Assembly: GCF_017654505.1 (NCBI RefSeq)
Contig: NC_054541.1
Coordinates: 45,774,986-45,838,985, forward strand
Source: Polyodon spathula
Taxonomy: Eukaryota > Chordata > Actinopteri > Acipenseriformes > Polyodontidae
DNA length: 64,000 nt
Direction of reading: 5' to 3'
The notes under the pieces were generated by a model. The model was not told the origin of the DNA. It made no database searches and saw only the letters and a list, made by a program, of their open reading frames with translations. Shown piece after piece: positions 61,041 through 64,000 of the stretch (its first letter is position 1; each line of letters opens with the position of its first letter). The translations under genes and the position numbers were made by a program.

Positions 61041-63899
61041 GCTGTGCTTAAAGTATTGGTTAGTTAATTGGGTCGTCTCCTTTTTAAGATTTAAAAAACA
61101 TGTCATTTAGTGATTGTGGAGAGCTCAATGTCAATAATGAGATGTCATAAAATGCCTTGGATATCTTATAGGACACAGAACAAACAACATGTTCTAAACA
61201 TGTATTTGATTTTTCTTAGCAAATATTGGACATATAATTGCCCAGTTTTTGTACTTTGTTTTGTTAGACTAGCACATTTTGAGCCCTAGGACAAGCAGCT
61301 GTCAGTTATTGAAAAGGGCCAAAGCAACACCCAGAAGTCAACTAGTTTCTACACGTTTAAAGTACTATAATGTGTGTCTCTGCTTTTCATACAGGGACAT
61401 GTGAGACTTACAAAGAGACTGTAATTTATATGAACTTTCTAGTGGAATTATTTTCTAAGATTTACTGTTCTTTAAATTTGCAAACACTAGTGATTTTACC
61501 AGATGGTTTGGCACAGAGTCAATAGTGGAACCTGTGGTGGAAGAAGGCATTCATGGCTGTAGATCTACATGTACATTATCTGTCAATACAATAACATATA
61601 CTGGTTTTTAGAGTGTAAAGGGATCTCCATGGGCTTGTAATAAGGATAATTGTGAATCTGGAATATGCCAATTCAAACGCAAAACAATTTAAATTTTAGA
61701 TTTGAACTTAAGTGAGCTCGGACAATTTTGATGGAGTACTGTTAAGTCTGTTAAATGGCAGAGAGCTGCTTCTAATTATATAATGTTTAATTTGATTTCC
61801 TCACATTTTAAAAAACTGTGCACATGCACTAATTTTCCGTGATATAGTGTTGCAGATGTTGGTAGTTTGGCATTTTGAGACTTTGCTTCTATCCTCTGCA
61901 CTACCTACCTCCCTACAGTATCATATTGAAGACAAATCTGAGAGGCTACGATGTTCAGACTTTCAGGCAAACTTTATATAAAAAAGGGTCCTCCTCGATC
62001 TCTCCAGGCTCTTTGTTACTAGCTCCAAGCACCTTCATTAATTTTGATGGACAGTTTAGTGTCTCACTAATGTGGGGAATGGGAGACTTGCAGCTCAGAT
62101 CAATGCACCATGACATGTATTATGCTAGTAGGAGTTATTTACTGTAGTTGCCAAAATTTCTGTGCGTGTTTTGTTGCTACAAGACATTCAAGTAAGCTTA
62201 ATGGTTTTTTAGTGTCACTGGGAAACAAATGTTTTAAGATTTCTGTATCATTGTTTCAGATGTTTTGTCAGTATTCTATGTCCGGGACAGTTTTTTGATT
62301 CTCGGTTTTAACCGATAAAACACTCCGGATACAAAAAAAGTGAAATCGGTGGATAGCCAATAAATACTGGAAAACACCAGCAAAACTGTGGAAATGGTTA
62401 ATCCATTCACGCCTACTTTACCCTTTTCCCATTAAAAAATAAAACTTTCTACAAAAATAATAAATACATTTCCCACTGCTGCTGGGCAATGTCCCGCCTT
62501 TCTGACTTGTATATATCATTGATTTGTTCTGAAATTTGCCTACACACAAAAATCCCAGAAGAATGTGCCCATTACCATAGGGATTTTGTGTGTAAGACAG
62601 TAAAGGAAAGAAGGTACAACTTAAGTGTGCAAGTACTGTCGAGTTACTATATATTGACAGAAAAAAAGCTCAAGCATTTTGGAAAGTAACTGAAAACACT
62701 ATTATATCACAATCATCATATCAAAAACGAAAGCCCCGAAAAAAACGATGTACGTAACTTGAAAATAACTAAAAATAAGCACCGAAAAATAATTAATAAA
62801 AACCAAACAGAAGCTTTAATTATATCCTAATGAGTCAAAATAATCTCAAGAATACAAGACACCTGTATTTTATTTAATTGCTTATTACTGTATTTAATAA
62901 ATCTGCATTACAACTCTGCCAAAATATACTGCATGTGCTTCAGAACTTTGCTTGAGATGTAAAATGTTTTTGTTTTTTTCATCCATAAATAAAGAGCCAA
63001 GCACAAAAAATAATGAATTCCTCCAAATAGATTTCTCTGGACATTAGACAATAGCAGTTTGGGTTAATTTTGCATTTAAAGTTAATGAGCAAGGTGTGCT
63101 GAAAGAGAGAGGGGCTGGTAAATGCAGCTGGCTGCAAAGGAATGCACTCCACCCTCGACCATCAATTATGCAACTGCCTGTTGGCAGGGCTGCATTGTTT
63201 GGTGTCCTGCTGTCTCCTGGCAATTAAGTAAGGTCTCCTGTAGGATCAGAAACCCCTCTTTATGCTTTCATGCCCTGAAGAGCACTGAACTTCCTGCAGG
63301 GGGTTCTGTGGGCTGCAGGCTGTGGCTCTTGTTCATATACCGTTGTCAGGAAGTGTGTTTCTCTTAATGACACTGATAAAAGTGTGGTTTATAAAAGCAG
63401 TGCTTCACCCTGTATTGCATCAATTAAAATAATGGTGTGCTAGATCCAAAGAAGGAACACCAAAAGTGGGCCCTTGTTCAAGCTGTTTTTCCAGGAAGGT
63501 TGCACTCTCTCTAATTGGAGCTGCTGGAGTACCTGTGATACACATTGGAATATTACAGGATTTGATATTGACAAACGAAGCATTGTATAGTTGTTTTAAT
63601 AATCATAAATTTTGCTTCACTGTACTGTGCAAAATTGGCATTGTTCTGCAGACTACTATGTACAGCACCATTACTTAGGCTTATTGAGCTAAGCAGAACT
63701 TTGTGTTCCACTAACTAGATGATTTGTCTAATTGCTATACAGTCTGAATGCTTGCATTGTTTTAAATGAGGAAAATCAATAACCAAGAAAGTCTGTCATT
63801 GCTGCCAGAACTGCATAATGTGTCACAAAGCTGATTGTTCTACTGGGTGCATACACTCTATACAGCTTCGATTTTAATATTGATTTGACTCCTGGGAGA

Positions 63900-63900
<1 letters not shown>

Positions 63901-63930
<30 letters not shown>
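63901..63930. repeat. Poly-A tract
   Basis: Thirty consecutive A; no retroelement body recognised immediately upstream. Confidence 0.95.
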
Positions 63931-63932
<2 letters not shown>

Positions 63933-64000
63933 TATTAAAAAAATCAAGTCAAAGTTCACAACTTGTCTGGTTTGGTTATGAAACTCAGCATGAAGCCTCT

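Overview
This is vertebrate nuclear DNA. It holds large introns with canonical GT-AG junctions, many (TA)n and poly-T tracts, and dense transposon debris: CR1/L2-like LINEs, tRNA-derived SINEs, four Tc1/mariner relics and short inverted-repeat elements. The proteins are fish-like versions of two genes. The mix of Tc1 elements and tRNA SINEs with an L2-like tail suggests a ray-finned fish, and the repeats resemble those of non-teleost lineages such as sturgeon or paddlefish. That placement is inference from repeat style only.

Both genes are on the + strand. From 3397 to 32424 lies most of ppp1r12a, encoding MYPT1, the targeting subunit of myosin phosphatase. I could thread 23 constitutive-looking coding exons that join without a frame break (906 residues plus stop). 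The first exons, with the PP1-docking motif and the early ankyrin repeats, lie upstream of the window. The exons run through the last ankyrin repeats, an acidic segment, a Ser/Thr-rich variable centre, the two inhibitory phosphorylation sites (equivalents of human T696 and T853), the PKG-interacting coiled coil and a C-terminal leucine zipper. There are two further exons that look alternative: an in-frame 117-nt exon at 7148-7264 that repeats a motif of the next exon, and a second terminal exon at 30866-31000 carrying its own leucine zipper and stop. The 3' UTR runs to about 33.3-34.8 kb.

About 34.8-44.8 kb is intergenic: two short inverted-repeat elements, an L2-tail repeat, microsatellites, and a few protein-like minus-strand fragments I cannot name. 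From about 44.87 kb comes pawr (PAR-4): a probable non-coding first exon, then the large first coding exon at 45566-46195, which ends inside the SAC domain. The rest of the window (46.2-64 kb) looks like a single long pawr intron with repeats, a tandem duplication and a pair of perfect hairpins.

The two neighbours are linked functionally. PAR-4 and MYPT1 are both reported partners of ZIPK/DAPK3 and of each other. In this window both carry the same basic phosphorylation motif KRRSTGV. The same order and orientation of the two genes is known in human (12q21).
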